DNA from: Asparagopsis taxiformis
Lineage: Eukaryota; Rhodophyta; Florideophyceae; Bonnemaisoniales; Bonnemaisoniaceae
Assembly: GCA_030407315.1 (NCBI GenBank)
Contig: JALQPE010001848.1
Span: 34,013-98,012, forward strand
Direction of reading: 5' to 3'
Length of the DNA: 64,000 nucleotides
The stretch's first letter is position 1. Each line of letters starts with the position of its first letter. The position numbers and the translations under genes were made by a program. Below are positions 61,249 to 64,000 of the stretch, piece after piece. Below the pieces are notes generated by a model. The model was not told where the DNA came from. It did not search any database and worked only from the letters and a program-made list of their open reading frames with translations.

Positions 61249-62393
61249 ATGGAAGGACTCGACGAGCAGGAATGCTGGGGTCCTCGATCCTGGGGGGAGG
61301 AGGACTTGAACAGCAATACTCTATCTCGAGACTATGCACTACGCAATGCTACAGTAGTGCCCATCGAAAAGCCGTCTTGGCTGCACATTTCCCAACGAGC
61401 TCTTTTCCATGCCATGGATATTTCGATGCCCACGGAGGCAGAACGAAACGTGGAACAGTCTACGCATTTGCAGGTTACTCTTTCAAAGCGTCGCCGACTG
61501 TCTGGTTCGAAAGAAGCACGCCGTACTGGTACATCCTCTTCATCTTCTTCCGCTGTATCCAACCTTTCTCCGTCTGACTTACAGTCTATTCCGATTATTA
61601 CCTCTGCACTACGGCAGCTTACACAGTTCTTCAACACTTCCGGAAACAGATGAAAATGGAATTGGTCAAACAAGCATTCTTCCTCATCCACCGAGATATG
61701 AAGGCAACTGTGGATGTTTCTCCTGCCCATGCTGTTTCCACAACAGAAATGTGTCCACCTGACTCTATTCCGACAACTTCGAGAGCTTACGGAACAGGAG
61801 AAGAAGCTCTCGAAGTGTATTCAAAAAATGATTCCATCTTCTCAAATTTCATTCTGAGCCGTCCTGAGCTTCACATTCAGGTTACTTACATAGTTCAGGT
61901 GAGCGGTGATATCGATGGTGAAAACATTGCGAGTACGCGAGTGGAGAAGTTGGCTGTCTGTTCATTCTCCTTTCTTACTCTAGCTATGATATTGTTATGC
62001 AGTTTTTGCCAATGTACACAACTGGAGATGCTCTGTCATGAACCTCATGCTATTCAAGCATGTTATAAGATTGCAATATGCCTCCAAGGTTTATTTAACG
62101 AAGCCCTGAAACAACAGCCTACATCTCATTTTGGGAAGGATGGATTCCCCTTGCGCGTTACATGGGGACATCTTGAGCTCCGGGACTACCTCATGGGAGG
62201 TGACTGCCTCACGGGGATCATTAGAAAGAAGAGAAACCTAACAGCACAAGAATACGAGTCTGTCCGTTTCGTTTCAGGCTTCAGACATACTGAGCGCTCA
62301 GAAGATAACCCAGCAAACAGACCAGTTTCCAATCATGATTGTGTACCTCTCGAGGAGGATGATGAACTTGGTATTTCTTTAATTGGCATGTAG
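61249..62393 (+). CDS. Hypothetical protein in two overlapping frames
   Basis: A first frame (61249-61653; basic LSKRRRLSGSKEARRTG stretch, then a Ser run) ends in the TGA of ATGA, and a second frame starts at that ATG (61650) and runs to 62393. An intron or a 1-nt shift probably makes them one ~380-aa protein. In the second frame a pyrimidine-rich run (about 61960-61983) reads as a false membrane segment and lies beside plausible splice sites (GTGAGC at 61899, TTATGCAG ending 62002). The downstream part (FGKDGFPLRVTWGHLELRDYL) is clearly coding-like but unrecognised. Confidence 0.35.
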
Positions 62394-62519
62394 AACTGTT
62401 CTAGCTGGAACACCGCCGTCTTCATGTGACTGTAGTAGTTCCCATTGCTTGCCTCTGCTCCGCAATGTATGCTTCAGAATAATTAAACTAGTTCTTCCAT
62501 GTTCATCTCACTACCTGTA

Positions 62520-63905
62520 TCATTTTATGTACTCCTCTGCCCTTTTCTCTGACACACTATACCCCACCACATCATTGACCACATCTTCCGATATTAACTT
62601 GCCTATTCTACATGGTTCTTCCACACCACGGAATATGACATACGGCATATGCACTCTCAATGTTCCCCACAACATGTCACCAGCCCTTCCTCTTTTCCTT
62701 TGCGTTGTAGGTTCCCATTCAATGCGGAAACATTTCTTTCTTTCGCTTCTCCACCCTTCTAGACTCCCGTCACCATCGAACCCCCCGTGCACGCCACATA
62801 TCGAGGGACATTCCTGCAGCTCCATTCCGTTCACATATTCACCTTGGACTACAGCACTACCGTTGCGAGCCAGACACCATACGTTCGATTTAGATCCGGC
62901 AATGCAGAACGAGCTACTGCCAATTGCAACAGATGTCGACTGTGCTTCCATCGTTTCCGAGCACAATATCGTACCAAACAACCGCAGAGCACATGGCCTC
63001 GCTGTTCCGTTCATGTCACCACACTCTTCATTCTCCTCCCCTTCCGAGTTGCTTATGTTACGCCTATGAACCAGAGACTCAGTTCGCCATCTGTGCCCCA
63101 ATCCTAGCAGATCCGATAGTGTGGAAAAACTGGAACACGTAATGTTCACAGCTTCTCCGCCATTTCCAGCCACTGCCGCGTGAAGCCCTGGGTACACTTT
63201 GTAATACCCCCCTCGATAGGTTTCTGCTGTTCCCTTTAGCATTTCCCGGAATAGCTCAGTGCTCAATGAGATTGGAATCTGGACAGGTCCGCTAATAGCC
63301 GTTCCACTCGTGCATGCACCGTCAATCTCACCATGTGGGTAGCCACCCCCTGGGTTGACAAAGTGCTTCGATTAACCTGTTCCACACTTTCTCTACCGCA
63401 CGGCTGCAAGAGCATTAACAAAACTTACCAGCCGATACTGTTGATGCACAATTTAGAACCCTTTCGTTCCAACCAAGCCGAATCTCGCTAGCATTTCCAG
63501 AAAGCATTATATTTTCTAGTGTTCTCAGCCTTGTCTCCATACCACTGTATGTTTTGACGTCAAGTGCTGATTCCACTTTTGGCTTCTTCCTCTGCGGTGA
63601 TATCGCTTCAGATTCTCCATCTGATTGGTCATGACATTCTACTCTCTCCGCTTCGTAATCCACAGCCTCTCCATTGCTCGTTCGCCACGGTGTCGGGGGC
63701 TGGCCCCCGACATCAACTTATTTCCGAGCAGAAACTTTACGTTTTCGTAGGCGACACAAGGATAATTCATTTCAGGAATAGCATCGTATAACAATCTGCC
63801 TTCTGCCACTGCCATTTCATTATGACTCGGCTTCACAGCGTTCGAATGCCGCCACGTAGTGACTTCCAGACTGATATCATCCTTTTCCTCCCTCGTCAAC
63901 CTCAC
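62520..63905 (-). CDS. Hypothetical minus-strand gene in pieces
   Basis: Three open segments, about 63905-63639, 63663-63415 and 63330-62520, each lacking a proper ATG and shifting frame. Segment 2 has a basic PQRKKPKVESA stretch and a coiled-coil-like METRLRTLENIM; segment 3 has GGGYPHGEIDGACTSGTAISGPV and a Gly/Ser-rich body. A GTAAGT...TTGCAG pair at ~63429-63405 (minus strand) is a possible tiny intron. Family unknown. It may be one spliced gene or a decayed one, and the 5' end may lie beyond the window. Confidence 0.3.
63691..63712. repeat. Small GC hairpin
   Basis: TGTCGGGGGC-TGG-CCCCCGACA inside the hypothetical minus-strand frame; 9-10 bp arms. Confidence 0.7.
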
Positions 63906-64000
63906 GACTGTGCATCATCCACATCCTTTCTATTCTGCTCCACCACACCGGGCGTGTACATTCCATTTCCTCTGTCTACGTCGATGCGGTCTCCCACTGA

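Noticed and set aside
61959..62012. Membrane segment in the hypothetical protein at 61249-62393
   Set aside because: The hydrophobic run is the translation of a polypyrimidine tract next to AG, more like an intron end than a real membrane helix.

Overview
The window reads as nuclear DNA of a compact, intron-poor eukaryote. It carries single-exon housekeeping genes (GMPP C-terminus, Gemin6-like, KHDC4-like, cytosolic-type malate dehydrogenase, complex I NDUFA6), a bacterial-type topoisomerase IA pseudogene, and a dense load of LTR retrotransposons and cut-and-paste transposons. A florideophyte red alga (Chondrus-like) fits best, but this is inferred from gene style and repeat load. No taxonomic marker gene is present.

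Layout. 1-6.2 kb is a tightly packed housekeeping block: GMPP(+), Gemin6-like(-), KHDC4-like(+), MDH(+), NDUFA6(-), Sel1-repeat protein(-). 6.4-12.3 kb is one complete PIF/Harbinger transposon with exact 85-bp TIRs and a TCA target duplication. It holds an accessory ORF, a transposase and a decayed topA gene as cargo. 12.4-12.8 kb is a solo LTR. 12.9-27.7 kb is a young Ty3/Gypsy chromovirus whose polyprotein was split just before its chromodomain by a 9.1-kb MULE (10-bp duplication). The MULE encodes a SUMO-protease/transposase fusion, and its first 3,024 bp are repeated in inverted orientation at its other end.

27.7-39 kb is gene-poor: an SDR oxidoreductase, a 594-bp MITE, a second solo LTR in the opposite orientation, broken unknown reading frames, and two predicted secreted cysteine-rich proteins. 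39.0-43.1 kb is a Ty1/Copia element. It has an in-frame stop between integrase and RT and is 5'-truncated exactly at the centre of a perfect 62-bp palindrome.

45-60.5 kb is the most unusual part. A CACTA/TNP2-like transposase gene lies between two palindromes that contain CACTA motifs. It is followed by a three-domain protein (ParB-like, Zn-finger, 2OG-Fe(II) dioxygenase) and then by a DNA adenine methyltransferase continuous with a SET domain, if small introns are accepted. Each gene is bracketed by members of two small perfect-hairpin families. One is built on TAAAATTTGGTAATTTTT arms. The other is about 60 bp with TTACTGCAGTAA at both ends and paired GATC sites. A ~0.5-kb inverted module pair flanks the dioxygenase gene. 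I infer a mobile or selfish gene cluster that carries its own chromatin- and DNA-modifying enzymes. The last 3.5 kb holds only unrecognised reading frames.
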